Below, piece after piece: positions 7,802 through 16,826 of a stretch of DNA of 64,000 bases (the stretch's first letter is position 1; each line of letters opens with the position of its first letter). The notes under the pieces are model-generated. The model was not told where the DNA came from and ran no database searches. It was given only the letters and a program-made list of their open reading frames with translations. The DNA is from Niallia taxi (GTDB taxonomy: Bacteria; Bacillota; Bacilli; Bacillales; Cytobacillaceae). The DNA lies in contig NZ_CP102589.1 in assembly GCF_032818155.1 (NCBI RefSeq), positions 1,536,001 through 1,600,000 on the forward strand, read 5' to 3'. The position numbers and the translations under genes are program-made.

Positions 7802-9178
7802 ATGAAAAACATCCAAGCTGCAAAGCTATTTGCCGCAATTTTGTTCGCCACTTCCTTTATTTTTAGTTTTTCCCAGTTCGGGACAAAGGCTTACAGTAAT
7901 CTTTTTCAGAGTAATGACGGATATGAAGAGCATACAACAATTGCTGGCATCGATGTTTCTGGGATGAACCAAAAGGAAGCTTTAAGTGCTTTAAGTGAAA
8001 AGCAGTCAGAATGGGAAAAAAACACGACGATTCAATTGAAATACAAGGAAAAGACAGTGGACTTTGATTTAAGTCAGTTTGTCTTTCAATTAAAGGATTC
8101 TGTTGCCTCCATCAAACAAGGAAACAATAATGTGATCGTCTCCCTTGACTTGCAAGAGATGGAGAGCTTCCTTACATCAGTATCTGCTGAACTGACAAGT
8201 AATAATGCTTTTTATTTGTCTCGTTTAAACGATAGTTTAGTAGGAATGGCGGCAAGCTTGCAATCTGGCAATCAATTAATAGACTTAAATGAATACAGAA
8301 TAAGCAAGGACGAAAAAGCTGCCAAATTATCGGAGTCTACAGTAGACACTGATGACCAGAAAAACAGTGTAAAAAAATGGGTCAAGCAGTTTCCTACATT
8401 AACGATAAAACCGCAAACAACGATTTCCTTGCTCGAGTGGATGAAGGAAAACAATGGAGAGGCCTATTCTGATAAGGTGCTGAGTATTGTGGCTACTGCG
8501 GTTCACACTACCATTCTCCCAACGAACTTCACCATTTCAGAAAGATATTTAAGCAATGCCCTGCCAGCTTTTGCTGAGCTAGGCTATGAAGCAAAAGTGA
8601 ATAAAAATCAAAATATGGATTATCGTTTCTATAATCCAAATGAAGAGACATATACACTTTCATTTGAAATGGTTAATAGCAAGCTGTATGTAAGCTTAAA
8701 TGGTGCAAATTTCTTGTATAACTATAAAGTGCTTTTATCTGACAAAGAGACATTTTCGCCAAAAACAGTCCTTCAGTTTGACCCAAGCTTAAGTTTGAAT
8801 GAAACAAGGGTTGTAGAAGAGGGAGCCGACGGACTTTATATAAAGGTCTATCGAGAGTCTAAGAATGAAAATGGGGAAATTGTCAAAAAGGAACTAATTA
8901 GTGAAGATTTTTATGCTCCAGCTAATAAGGCGATTGCACATAGTCTTCTTGTTGAGCAGGACGTGACAATTGATTCTGATGAAAGCACTGCAGAAGAAGA
9001 GTCAGATAGTAATGCAACGACGGATTCTGATTCAGAAGCATCAGAAACAGAAACGGATGAAACCAAGGCAGATACAGAAGCTAGCACAGACAAGTCGACT
9101 GACAGCACAGAAGCTGAAAAGGAAACAACTGCAACAAATACTGCGGAAGAAACTGCGGACAGCGGAACTACAAAATAA
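7802..9178 (+). CDS. VanW-N / PG_binding_4-like envelope protein of the pilus operon
   Basis: 458 aa. An N-terminal hydrophobic segment (about residues 9-26) acts as signal or anchor. It is followed by TIAGIDVSGMNQKEALSAL, the hallmark start of the putative peptidoglycan-binding domain found N-terminal to VanW. A second weaker alpha/beta region follows (about 215-385). From about residue 393 the tail is a low-complexity Ser/Thr/Glu/Asp stretch (EASETETDETKADTEAST), probably extended across the wall. No catalytic VanW core is evident. It sits 20 nt before pilB with a GGGAGG site between. It may help pass or fix the pilus through thick peptidoglycan, since Gram-positive pili have no PilQ secretin; this is inference. 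Confidence 0.7.
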   Translation: MKNIQAAKLFAAILFATSFIFSFSQFGTKAYSNLFQSNDGYEEHTTIAGIDVSGMNQKEALSALSEKQSEWEKNTTIQLKYKEKTVDFDLSQFVFQLKDSVASIKQGNNNVIVSLDLQEMESFLTSVSAELTSNNAFYLSRLNDSLVGMAASLQSGNQLIDLNEYRISKDEKAAKLSESTVDTDDQKNSVKKWVKQFPTLTIKPQTTISLLEWMKENNGEAYSDKVLSIVATAVHTTILPTNFTISERYLSNALPAFAELGYEAKVNKNQNMDYRFYNPNEETYTLSFEMVNSKLYVSLNGANFLYNYKVLLSDKETFSPKTVLQFDPSLSLNETRVVEEGADGLYIKVYRESKNENGEIVKKELISEDFYAPANKAIAHSLLVEQDVTIDSDESTAEEESDSNATTDSDSEASETETDETKADTEASTDKSTDSTEAEKETTATNTAEETADSGTTK

Positions 9179-9198
9179 TTTAAAGGGAGGGATTTAGG

Positions 9199-10860
9199 AT
9201 GAAACAAATTCGAAAACGACTTGGAGACTTGTTAGTGGAGGCTGGTTTGCTGACAGAGGAACAGCTTCAGCAGGCACTTACAGACAAGCATCCAGATCAA
9301 AGGCTTGGTGACAGTTTGCTTCAAAAGGGATTCATCACAGAGCAGCAGCTTATTGAAGTATTGGAATTACAGTTAGGTATTCCACACGTAAGCTTGTACC
9401 GATATCCTTTTGACCCTAAATTATTTACGATTGTTTCAAAGGAAACAGCGAAAAGACAGCTGATTATCCCTCTGAAAAAGGATGGAGAAAAACTGTATGT
9501 AGCAATGGCTGATCCGATGGACTTCTATACAATCGATGATTTGCGTCTGTCCACTGGCTTTCAAATAGAAACAGCGATTGCCTCAAAGGACGATATTTTG
9601 CGGGCGATAAATAAATACTATGATATGGATGAAGGCTTCGAGGAATTGCTGTCAGATCCGAATGAAATTGGTGAAAGCCAAACAGACGGCATGCTTGAGC
9701 AGGATTCGCCAATTGTAAGACTTGTAAACCAAATTTTAACGAACGCAGCAACATTAAAAGCAAGTGATATTCATATAGATCCACAGGAAACAAAGGTTGT
9801 TATCCGCTATCGTGTTGATGGGGTGCTTCGTGTTGAACGAGTACTTCCAAAGCATATGCAAAGTGTGTTGATTGCAAGACTTAAAATTATGGCCAATTTG
9901 GATATAACCGAACACCGAATTCCTCAAGATGGCAGAATCAAAATCAATTTGGACTTCCATCCAATTGATTTGCGTGTATCGACATTGCCAACAGTTTATG
10001 GAGAAAAGGTTGTTATGCGTCTCCTTGATTTAGGAAGTGCATTGAATGACTTAAATAAGCTTGGATTTAATAAAGTTAATTTTGGTCGCTTTGTAGAAAT
10101 GATCGAAAAGCCGACAGGAATCGTGTTAATAACAGGGCCGACTGGTTCAGGTAAATCATCGACATTGTACGCGGCTCTTAATCGCCTGAACAGCGAGGAA
10201 GTCAATATTATTACGGTTGAGGACCCTGTTGAATATCAGTTGGAGGGCATTAACCAAATACAGGTTAACAGCAATGTCGGCATGACATTCGCCGCAGGAC
10301 TGCGCGCAATTCTCAGACAGGACCCGAATGTCATCATGGTTGGAGAAATACGGGATAAAGAAACAGCAGAAGTTTCTGTACGAGCTTCACTGACAGGACA
10401 TCTTGTCTTAAGCACCCTTCATACAAATGATTCTTTAGGCTCAATTACTCGCCTGCTGGACATGGGAGTGGAGCCGTTTTTGGTCGCATCCTCGCTAAGT
10501 GGCATTGTGGCACAGCGGCTTGTAAGGAAGGTATGCAGAGACTGTGGTGAGGTTCATCCTGCGTCAATAAGAGAAAAGGAAATCTTCGCAAAACGAGGAT
10601 TATCTATTGATAAGGTTGCAAGAGGCCGAGGCTGTGCATCCTGCAATATGACAGGCTATAAAGGCCGTGTTGCCATCCATGAGGTGCTAGTTATAAATGA
10701 TGACATGAAAAGTGTCATCATGAATGGAGAGTCCTTTATAAAGCTTCGTGAGCTTGCGATTAAAGCAAAAACGATTTTCTTGATTGATGATGGATTATTA
10801 AAAGTAAAACAAGGAATTACTACAACTGAAGAAGTGCTTCGTGTAGCTATCCCTGACTAG
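9199..10860 (+). CDS. pilB: Type IV pilus extension ATPase PilB
   Basis: 553 aa, full length for the GspE/PilB family. Order: N-terminal MshE-type domain (KRLGDLLVEAGLLTEEQLQQAL, about 1-160); N2 domain with LKASDIHIDPQ; Walker A GPTGSGKSS at about 313; Walker B / Asp box region RQDPNVIMVGEIRD at about 374-388; His box TGHLVLSTLHTND; and a four-Cys zinc site (CRDCGE at about 446, CASC at about 479), typical of PilB/GspE. It hydrolyses ATP in the cytoplasm to drive pilin addition through the PilC platform. ATG with GGGAGG upstream. It lies 11 nt before pilT, so assembly and retraction motors are co-transcribed. A ComGA-type competence ATPase is less likely, as ComGA is shorter and lacks the N-terminal domain. 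Confidence 0.97.
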   Translation: MKQIRKRLGDLLVEAGLLTEEQLQQALTDKHPDQRLGDSLLQKGFITEQQLIEVLELQLGIPHVSLYRYPFDPKLFTIVSKETAKRQLIIPLKKDGEKLYVAMADPMDFYTIDDLRLSTGFQIETAIASKDDILRAINKYYDMDEGFEELLSDPNEIGESQTDGMLEQDSPIVRLVNQILTNAATLKASDIHIDPQETKVVIRYRVDGVLRVERVLPKHMQSVLIARLKIMANLDITEHRIPQDGRIKINLDFHPIDLRVSTLPTVYGEKVVMRLLDLGSALNDLNKLGFNKVNFGRFVEMIEKPTGIVLITGPTGSGKSSTLYAALNRLNSEEVNIITVEDPVEYQLEGINQIQVNSNVGMTFAAGLRAILRQDPNVIMVGEIRDKETAEVSVRASLTGHLVLSTLHTNDSLGSITRLLDMGVEPFLVASSLSGIVAQRLVRKVCRDCGEVHPASIREKEIFAKRGLSIDKVARGRGCASCNMTGYKGRVAIHEVLVINDDMKSVIMNGESFIKLRELAIKAKTIFLIDDGLLKVKQGITTTEEVLRVAIPD

Positions 10861-10871
10861 GAGGGACTAAC

Positions 10872-11924
10872 GTGTATAACAATATCGACCATTTGCTTCG
10901 GGTCGGCTTCGAGCTGAAAGCTTCAGACATCCATTTGACGGTCGGCGTTCCTCCAGTCATGCGGATAAACGGAGAGCTAAGAAGATATGGTAAAGAAAGC
11001 CTAACCCCTGCAGATACAGAGAAAATGGCAAAAGAGATGATTCCAGAGGATTTATGGGATGCGTTTAAGGAAAAAGGAGAGCTTGATTTTTCCTATAGCT
11101 TAACGGGCGTTTCCAGATTTCGTGTCAACACATATAAGCAGAGAGCCTGTGTTGCTCTGGCGATTAGGGTTGTGCCGACATCAATTCCGAACTTGGATGA
11201 TTTGCAGCTGCCGCAAATTTTGAAGAAAATCAGCGAAAAGCCGCAAGGACTCATATTAGTAACAGGACCGACAGGAAGCGGTAAATCAACAACACTTGCA
11301 GCGATGATTGCTTATATGAACGATACAATGAGAAAGCATATTATCACATTAGAAGACCCAATTGAGTATTTGCATAAGCATGGCAAATGCATCATTGACC
11401 AGCGAGAAGTCGGGTTTGACACAAACAACTTTGCAAATGGTTTGCGCGCATCCTTAAGACAGGATCCGGACGTTATTCTTGTTGGTGAGATGCGTGACTT
11501 AGAGACCATTCAAACGGCAATAACAGCAGCAGAAACAGGCCATTTAGTGCTTGGTACTCTTCATACATCAAGTGCTCCGGCAACAATTAACCGTATTATT
11601 GATGTATTTCCGCCATCCCAGCAGGATCAAATTCGTATCCAGCTAGCATCTGTTCTTGTCAGTATTGTGTCACAACGGCTGTTTCCAACACCTGATAAAT
11701 CAGGTAGGGTTTCTGCAACAGAAATTCTCATTAATAATGCAGCTGTCGCCAACTTGATTCGCAATGAAAAAATTCACCAAATCTTGAATATCATGCAGAC
11801 ATCAAGAGCCGCGGGCATGCACACATTAGAAAGCAATGTGAAGGAGCTTGTCCAAAAAGGTGCGATATTAAGAGAAGCAGCACTGCCATATTTACAGGAG
11901 GAGCAAAGCAATGGCTCGTTATAA
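10872..11924 (+). CDS. pilT: Type IV pilus retraction ATPase PilT
   Basis: 350 aa, the usual PilT length. GTG start with GGAGGGA 6-7 nt upstream. N-terminal PAS-like domain includes ELKASDIHLTVGVPPVMRI; Walker A GPTGSGKST at about 132; ITLEDPIEYLH; Walker B region RQDPDVILVGEMRD at about 197; and the PilT-type retraction signature AAETGHLVLGTLHTSSA. There is no zinc Cys quartet, separating it from PilB. It disassembles pilus fibres, powering twitching or DNA uptake. Its presence implies a dynamic pilus, whereas B. subtilis com pseudopili have no PilT. Overlaps pilC by 14 bp, suggesting translational coupling. Confidence 0.97.
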   Translation: MYNNIDHLLRVGFELKASDIHLTVGVPPVMRINGELRRYGKESLTPADTEKMAKEMIPEDLWDAFKEKGELDFSYSLTGVSRFRVNTYKQRACVALAIRVVPTSIPNLDDLQLPQILKKISEKPQGLILVTGPTGSGKSTTLAAMIAYMNDTMRKHIITLEDPIEYLHKHGKCIIDQREVGFDTNNFANGLRASLRQDPDVILVGEMRDLETIQTAITAAETGHLVLGTLHTSSAPATINRIIDVFPPSQQDQIRIQLASVLVSIVSQRLFPTPDKSGRVSATEILINNAAVANLIRNEKIHQILNIMQTSRAAGMHTLESNVKELVQKGAILREAALPYLQEEQSNGSL

Positions 11925-13116
11925 ATATGAAGGAAGAGACCGTAAAGGCAAGAAGACAGGCATCGTTACGGCACAGTCCAAACGCGAGGCGATGCTGCAG
12001 CTGAAGGAAAAAGGAATAAGAGTCATGGAAATGAATGAAATTCCAGAGACTTTGCTCACAAAGGAGCTAACCCTTGGGAGTCCAGTAAAGCTCCAAGACT
12101 TTGTTATATATTTACGCCAATTTGCGACATTACTGAAAGCCGGTATTTCTGTTGTTGAATCGACTGCCATTTTGGCGCAGCAAACAGAAAGCAAAGGGCT
12201 TCGAAAAGCATTGCTTGCAGTTGAGCAGGATTTGCGTGACGGAAATCCTTTGTCACAAGCGGCGGGCAAGCATCGTAAAGTGTTTTCAAGCATGTTTGTC
12301 AACATGATCCGAGCAGGAGAAGCAAGTGGAAGCATGGACGAAACATTAGAAAGACTTGCCGTCCACTATGAAAGACAGCATTTTACAAAGCAGAAGATTG
12401 TGTCGGCGTTAACTTATCCAATTGCTATAGCCATCATCGCCATTGTCGTTGTTATCTTCCTGCTAGTAAGCATTGTGCCGACATTTGTGGATATGTTCAA
12501 GGATTTTGGCGGTGAATTGCCTGCAATCACCCAATTCGTCTTAAATGCAAGTGAGTTTATGCAAGTATACTGGTGGCTGATTGTTTTATTAATGATTGCC
12601 TTTGTCGTCGGCATACTTGTCGTTCGAAATAATAAAGCATCAAAATACTATTTTGACTACTTCCTTTTACGAATACCGGTATTCGGGAAAATTTTGCAAA
12701 AGGCAGCACTTGCAAGGATGACAAGAACACTAAGCTCCCTATTTTCGAGCTCTGTGCCAATATTGCAGGCAATTGCGATTGTCGAAAGTGTTATTGAAAA
12801 TGAAGTAATGTCAAAGGTGCTTATAAAGTCAAGAAGTGCATTGGAGCAAGGTCAATCACTGACAACGCCAATGAAGGCACACTGGGTCTTCCCGCCGCTA
12901 GTAACACAAATGATTGCAATCGGTGAAGAAACAGGTTCACTTGATGCAATGCTTTCAAAGGTTGCCGATTTCTATGAAAGAGAAGTCGAAAGCGCAACAG
13001 ACAGACTAAAGTCCTTGATCGAGCCAATTATGATCGTTCTGCTTGCAGGCATCGTTGGAACTATAGTCACATCCATCATGGTACCTATGTTCGAAATATT
13101 TAACCACGTTCAATAA
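11911..13116 (+). CDS. pilC: Type IV pilus inner membrane platform protein PilC
   Basis: 401 aa. Two GspF domains: the first at about residues 60-185 (FVIYLRQFATLLKAGISVVEST, FVNMIRAGEASGSMDETLERL), the second at about 270-395 (ARMTRTLSSLFSSSVPILQAI, VTQMIAIGEETGSLDAMLSKV). Membrane segments are at about 170-193, 220-243 and 372-395, as in other PilC/GspF proteins. It forms the membrane platform that couples PilB and PilT motion to pilin insertion or removal. The ATG lies inside the end of pilT, with GGAGGAG just upstream. The following gene, the main pilin, has its own candidate promoter in the 116-nt gap. Confidence 0.96.
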   Translation: MARYKYEGRDRKGKKTGIVTAQSKREAMLQLKEKGIRVMEMNEIPETLLTKELTLGSPVKLQDFVIYLRQFATLLKAGISVVESTAILAQQTESKGLRKALLAVEQDLRDGNPLSQAAGKHRKVFSSMFVNMIRAGEASGSMDETLERLAVHYERQHFTKQKIVSALTYPIAIAIIAIVVVIFLLVSIVPTFVDMFKDFGGELPAITQFVLNASEFMQVYWWLIVLLMIAFVVGILVVRNNKASKYYFDYFLLRIPVFGKILQKAALARMTRTLSSLFSSSVPILQAIAIVESVIENEVMSKVLIKSRSALEQGQSLTTPMKAHWVFPPLVTQMIAIGEETGSLDAMLSKVADFYEREVESATDRLKSLIEPIMIVLLAGIVGTIVTSIMVPMFEIFNHVQ

Positions 13117-13170
13117 AAAAAATAGGACTTTTTCCTTAAAATAACTATATGCATAAATCTGCTTATCTAG

Positions 13171-13232
13171 TATAATAGCAATAGGTTGTACACAACCAAA
13201 CAAAAATACCTTTCTTAGAGGAGACAAATATA
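13171..13232 (+). promoter_or_regulatory. Candidate pilin promoter -10 and 5' leader
   Basis: A perfect TATAAT lies at 13171-13176 in the gap between pilC and the pilin; no good -35 is seen at standard spacing. Downstream, GGTTGT / ACAACC at 13183-13196 form a short dyad around a 2-nt centre (5-bp stem, 4-nt loop). An AGAGGAGA ribosome site follows. This fits separate, high-level pilin expression with a 5' hairpin that could protect the mRNA or bind a regulator. Confidence 0.5.
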
Positions 13233-13661
13233 ATGGGTCAATTATTAAAAAAACATATTAAAAATGAAAAGGGTCTAACGCTTATCGAGCTATTAGCAGT
13301 TATCGTTATCCTTGGTATCATCGCTGCGATCGCTATTCCTAGCATTGCGAATATTATTGAGAAATCTCGTTATGATGCGATTAAAGCTGACGGTATTCAA
13401 GTATTAAACTCTGCTAAACTTTATATTTCTGGTAACGGTGCAAAATCTACTGATATTGATGCAACAGATTTAGCGGAATATTTAGATAACGAAACTACTC
13501 TAGACTCTGGATATGAAGTTGATGTAGTTAATGGCGAAATGAAATTAAGTGGTAGTGGTCAAAAAGGAAATATAAAAGTTATATTTACTAATGCAACAAT
13601 TGAACAAATTAACCAGGCGAATAGAAGTACAACAGGTAATACTACAACTATTGGCAACTAA
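13233..13661 (+). CDS. pilA: Major type IV pilin (PilA-like)
   Basis: 142 aa. The leader MGQLLKKHIKNEKG is cut after Gly14, giving a 128-residue mature pilin starting LTLIELLAVIVILGIIAAIA, with Glu at mature position 5 and the curved N-terminal assembly helix. The globular part is small, acidic and Cys-free and ends in an Asn/Thr-rich tail (NRSTTGNTTTIGN). Probably the major subunit: it is the only pilin with an own candidate promoter and it uses codons of strongly expressed genes (GGT, CGT, ATC) more than its neighbours. Processing by the next gene, the prepilin peptidase, is expected. Major-subunit status is inference from context. Confidence 0.93.
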   Translation: MGQLLKKHIKNEKGLTLIELLAVIVILGIIAAIAIPSIANIIEKSRYDAIKADGIQVLNSAKLYISGNGAKSTDIDATDLAEYLDNETTLDSGYEVDVVNGEMKLSGSGQKGNIKVIFTNATIEQINQANRSTTGNTTTIGN

Positions 13662-13691
13662 TATAAACCGAACTGAATTGAGGTTAACTAA

Positions 13692-14438
13692 TTGATCTAC
13701 CTACTAATCTTCCTATACGGAATAACACTAGGCTCCTTTTACAACGTCGTTGGGCTCAGGGTTCCATTGAAGAAATCAATTGTTAGGCCAAGATCGCATT
13801 GTTCGAATTGCGGGCATACATTAACACCGCTAGAATTAATACCTGTTTTAAGCTATATGTTGGTAAGGGGGAAATGCAGATGCTGCAAGGCATCGATTTC
13901 CCCCTTATATCCTATATTTGAGCTTTTGACAGGTGTTCTTTTTGTTTTATGCCCTATTTTTCTTGGCTGGGAAGCAGAGCTTTTTGTGGCGTGGACGTTC
14001 ATCTCTTTATTGATGATCATCACTGTTTCCGATATAACCTATATGATTATTCCAGATAAGGTGCTGTTATTTTTCGGTACCTTGCTTTTGGCAGAAAGAG
14101 TGTTTATTAAGCTTGACCCATGGTGGGATAGCTTATTGGGAGCAGCTGTCGGCTTTGTCCTTTTATATGTGATTGCTGTCGTTAGCAAAGGCGGCATGGG
14201 TGGCGGAGATATTAAGCTGTTTGCTGTCATTGGGCTCGTCCTTGGCGTTAAGCTGGTCCTGCTTACTTTCTTCCTTTCCACCCTGTTTGGTACAGCAGGC
14301 GGCCTTATCGGCATGTATACAGGCAAAGTGAAAAAAAACAAGCCGATTCCGTTCGGACCATTTATCGTGGTCGGCGCGCTTGTCAGCTACTTTTATGGTA
14401 ATGACCTAATTAATTGGTATATGAATGTATTTCTTTAA
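13692..14438 (+). CDS. pilD: Prepilin peptidase / N-methyltransferase (PilD/ComC)
   Basis: 248 aa polytopic membrane protein. TTG start with GAGGT 7 nt upstream. The N-terminal domain has GSFYNVV and two Cys pairs (C37/C40 and C62/C65), as in bifunctional enzymes. The aspartyl protease residues are D114 (TVSDITYMIIPD) and D173 in the GMGGGD motif. It cleaves the Gly/Leu bond of all prepilins here and methylates the new N-terminus. In B. subtilis the homologue comC lies at this position, just upstream of spoIIB. No second copy is seen in the window, so this enzyme may also serve ComG-type pseudopilins if they are present elsewhere. Confidence 0.96.
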   Translation: MIYLLIFLYGITLGSFYNVVGLRVPLKKSIVRPRSHCSNCGHTLTPLELIPVLSYMLVRGKCRCCKASISPLYPIFELLTGVLFVLCPIFLGWEAELFVAWTFISLLMIITVSDITYMIIPDKVLLFFGTLLLAERVFIKLDPWWDSLLGAAVGFVLLYVIAVVSKGGMGGGDIKLFAVIGLVLGVKLVLLTFFLSTLFGTAGGLIGMYTGKVKKNKPIPFGPFIVVGALVSYFYGNDLINWYMNVFL

Positions 14439-14449
14439 GGAGCAGGGAT

Positions 14450-15430
14450 ATGGCTATTCGATTTAATCTAGGAAAAAGTAAATTTGTCAATTTAACAGTA
14501 AAAGATCATGTCATCCGCTATGCAGAGTTAAAGAACGGCCATGAAACTTCTGTGCAAAGCTGGGGTGAGCGCTTCTTGCCGGCAGGTCTGATTCATGATG
14601 GCGCAATCCAGGATGTGGAGACCTTTTCGATGATAATGGAAGAGTGCATACAAGAATGGAAAATTGCCAAAAAACAAGTCCGCTTCCTTGTTCCTGATTC
14701 ATCTGTCGTTATTCGGAAGATTTCGATTCCAGAAGATGTGACTCCTGATGAAATTAAAGGCTACTTATATATGGAATTAGGGACATCCATTCATTTGCCA
14801 TTTGAGAATCCTGTTTTTGATTATCATTTGTTAAAAGAAAAAGACAAAAATAAAAAACAAATTATCTTATTTGCGGCACCGGAAAATAATATCGCTGATT
14901 TAGCTGAGATTCTTGATGAAGTGAAGCTGAAGCCTGCCGCTGCTGATATTTCCGCGCTGGCTCTTTATCGCTACTATCACCATACAAACAAGACTCCAGA
15001 AAACGATGGAATCATGATTATCGAAGTCGACCTAAAAACAGTTAATGTCAGTATTTTCGAAGATCATCATCCACTCTTCATGCGCCACTTAAACATTGAA
15101 GCAGACAATGAAAAATGGGTACAGGCAAGTAACGGCCCAGGTCTTGTTTACAATGGTGATAATATGGACGTTTGGAATGGCTTAGATGAGATATATAAAG
15201 AGCTGGAAAAAGTAATGAGCTTTTACCGCTATACTCTCAACAAGGGAGATAAGCAAGTAAAAAAACTGGTGATTACAGGAGACCACCCTTGGCTTTCTGG
15301 CATTATAGACCAATTAAAAGAAAGGTTTGATAGTGCAGAGCAGATGAAGGGGTTCGGCCCGAGTTTGAATGATGAGCCTATACCAACAAGTATACATGTC
15401 AACATTGGTTTAGGATTAAAAGAGGTGTAA
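14450..15430 (+). CDS. pilM: Pilus assembly protein PilM
   Basis: 326 aa, actin-like ATPase fold. The start at 14450 (MAIRFNLGKSKFVNL) has AAGGAG upstream; the longer frame from 14414 overlaps pilD and is rejected. Visible features are a PilM/Hsp70-type beta strand start (VNLTVKDHVIRYAELK), the LVPDSSVVIRKISIP segment and the second subdomain (DGIMIIEVDLKTVNVSIF). In T4P systems PilM is cytoplasmic and binds the short N-terminal tail of PilN. Here pilN follows 2 nt later and its product begins MLVEINLLPK, which matches the INLLP PilM-binding motif of PilN. This strongly supports the assignment. Confidence 0.88.
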   Translation: MAIRFNLGKSKFVNLTVKDHVIRYAELKNGHETSVQSWGERFLPAGLIHDGAIQDVETFSMIMEECIQEWKIAKKQVRFLVPDSSVVIRKISIPEDVTPDEIKGYLYMELGTSIHLPFENPVFDYHLLKEKDKNKKQIILFAAPENNIADLAEILDEVKLKPAAADISALALYRYYHHTNKTPENDGIMIIEVDLKTVNVSIFEDHHPLFMRHLNIEADNEKWVQASNGPGLVYNGDNMDVWNGLDEIYKELEKVMSFYRYTLNKGDKQVKKLVITGDHPWLSGIIDQLKERFDSAEQMKGFGPSLNDEPIPTSIHVNIGLGLKEV

Positions 15431-15432
15431 CC

Positions 15433-16068
15433 ATGCTAGTAGAAATTAACCTCCTTCCTAAAAAAGAGCCTAAGAAATCGGCCATGCTCGTATGGGTCCT
15501 CGCAGCAGCTGGACTTGCAGCATTGCTTGCAGGCTTATTTTTTTGGCAGTATACCAATGACAAGAAAAAGTTGGATTCAGTCGAGGAAAGCCTTGTTCTT
15601 AACAATAAAATTGCAGAATCTTCTCAAGCAAGCTTAAAAAATTATGAAGAGTCCGACTCTGCTAAAGATTTGAAAACGGCTATTACTTGGGCAGAGGAGC
15701 AAAAAGTCGATAATGTCTTTATACTAAAACAGCTTACGGCAATTCTACCTGATAGAGGCTTTATTCAAGAGCTGGAAGTGAGTGAAAAGCAAAAAGTCAC
15801 GCTTAACGTGCAATTCGACACAAAAAGTGCTGCAGCATACTATTTAAACTCTCTCCTGCAATATAGCTGGATTGATGAAGCTGTTCTAGTTGACAGCAAA
15901 TCGACAGATATTTTGGAAGGCAAAGTGAGTGATCAGATAGACGAGGCGATTGAAAGCCTTAAGGAAGGCGATATTGAGCCAAGATATTATGCTACCTATG
16001 AAATAGTGTTCAGTGCTGCAGGAATAAAAGCAGCAGAAAACACAGATGAAGGGGAGGATTCCCCATGA
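15433..16068 (+). CDS. pilN: Pilus assembly protein PilN
   Basis: 211 aa. The cytoplasmic tail MLVEINLLPKKEPKKS carries the INLLP motif that docks PilM. One membrane helix follows at about residues 17-38 (AMLVWVLAAAGLAALLAGLFFW), then a coiled coil and a ferredoxin-like extracytoplasmic domain (FIQELEVSEKQKVTLNVQF). Typical PilN architecture (Fimbrial assembly family) and length. With PilM and PilO it forms the assembly complex linking the cytoplasmic motor to the envelope. It overlaps the PilO gene by 4 bp (ATGA). Confidence 0.87.
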   Translation: MLVEINLLPKKEPKKSAMLVWVLAAAGLAALLAGLFFWQYTNDKKKLDSVEESLVLNNKIAESSQASLKNYEESDSAKDLKTAITWAEEQKVDNVFILKQLTAILPDRGFIQELEVSEKQKVTLNVQFDTKSAAAYYLNSLLQYSWIDEAVLVDSKSTDILEGKVSDQIDEAIESLKEGDIEPRYYATYEIVFSAAGIKAAENTDEGEDSP

Positions 16069-16826
16069 GATTCAGCGAAAATAGATCGCTTTTTTTGTTC
16101 CTGCTAAGTGCAGTAATTATATTAGGTGCAGGTGCTTATACGTATTATGCATACTTGCAGCCACTTGCTACAAAGGTAAATACGAAGGAAACAGAGCTGC
16201 AGCTTGTAAAACAGCAGGTTTCCATTCTTGATTCGAAAATTAAAGCGGCAAAAGAAAGCACAAAAACTAGCACTGTTCAGCTCCAGCAGCAGGTGCCTGT
16301 TAAACGATTGCTTGAACAAGCCCTTTTGCAAATAGAAAAAGCAGAAATTATTTCAGACACAAATTTAATCGAAATAAAGCTGAATGGCACAGACTCGGAT
16401 GAAACAGTTACGGAGGAAGATTTGACAACAGCTGATAAAGCGATTGATGATGCCAATAAGTCTGACAATGAAGCAAGTGATGAAAAGACAGCAGACGCTG
16501 AAACAATGTTGCCAAACGGCATCAAAAAAACAACAATCAATATTTTAGGAGAGGCAAACACCTATTTCGACCTGGAGAAACTGTTAGAGCAGCTTCAGTC
16601 CTCTAAACGGATTATGGATATTGATTCGTTGAAAATCACTGGAACGAAGGAAGTCATGGAAGTAGAAGATAACGATCAAAAAATTGAGTTCGAGATGACT
16701 TTATCCATTTACTATTATCCAGAGCTGGAAGACTTGATCAATGACTTGCCGTCAATGGAAAGTCCAGCTTCAGCAGACAGGAAGAACCCGTTTGCAGGGG
16801 TGTCTACAGAGGAAAATGACAATTAA
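16065..16826 (+). CDS. pilO: PilO-like pilus assembly protein
   Basis: 253 aa. Short cytoplasmic N-terminus, one membrane helix (about residues 9-29), a coiled coil (TKETELQLVKQQVSILDSKI) and a C-terminal alpha/beta domain. This is the PilO plan, but with an acidic insertion at about 108-148 (TDSDETVTEEDLTTADKA). Sequence identity with PilO is not obvious by eye; the call rests on topology, length and position directly after pilN. Expected to pair with PilN in the membrane. The following pilin gene starts inside its last codons. Confidence 0.78.
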   Translation: MRFSENRSLFLFLLSAVIILGAGAYTYYAYLQPLATKVNTKETELQLVKQQVSILDSKIKAAKESTKTSTVQLQQQVPVKRLLEQALLQIEKAEIISDTNLIEIKLNGTDSDETVTEEDLTTADKAIDDANKSDNEASDEKTADAETMLPNGIKKTTINILGEANTYFDLEKLLEQLQSSKRIMDIDSLKITGTKEVMEVEDNDQKIEFEMTLSIYYYPELEDLINDLPSMESPASADRKNPFAGVSTEENDN

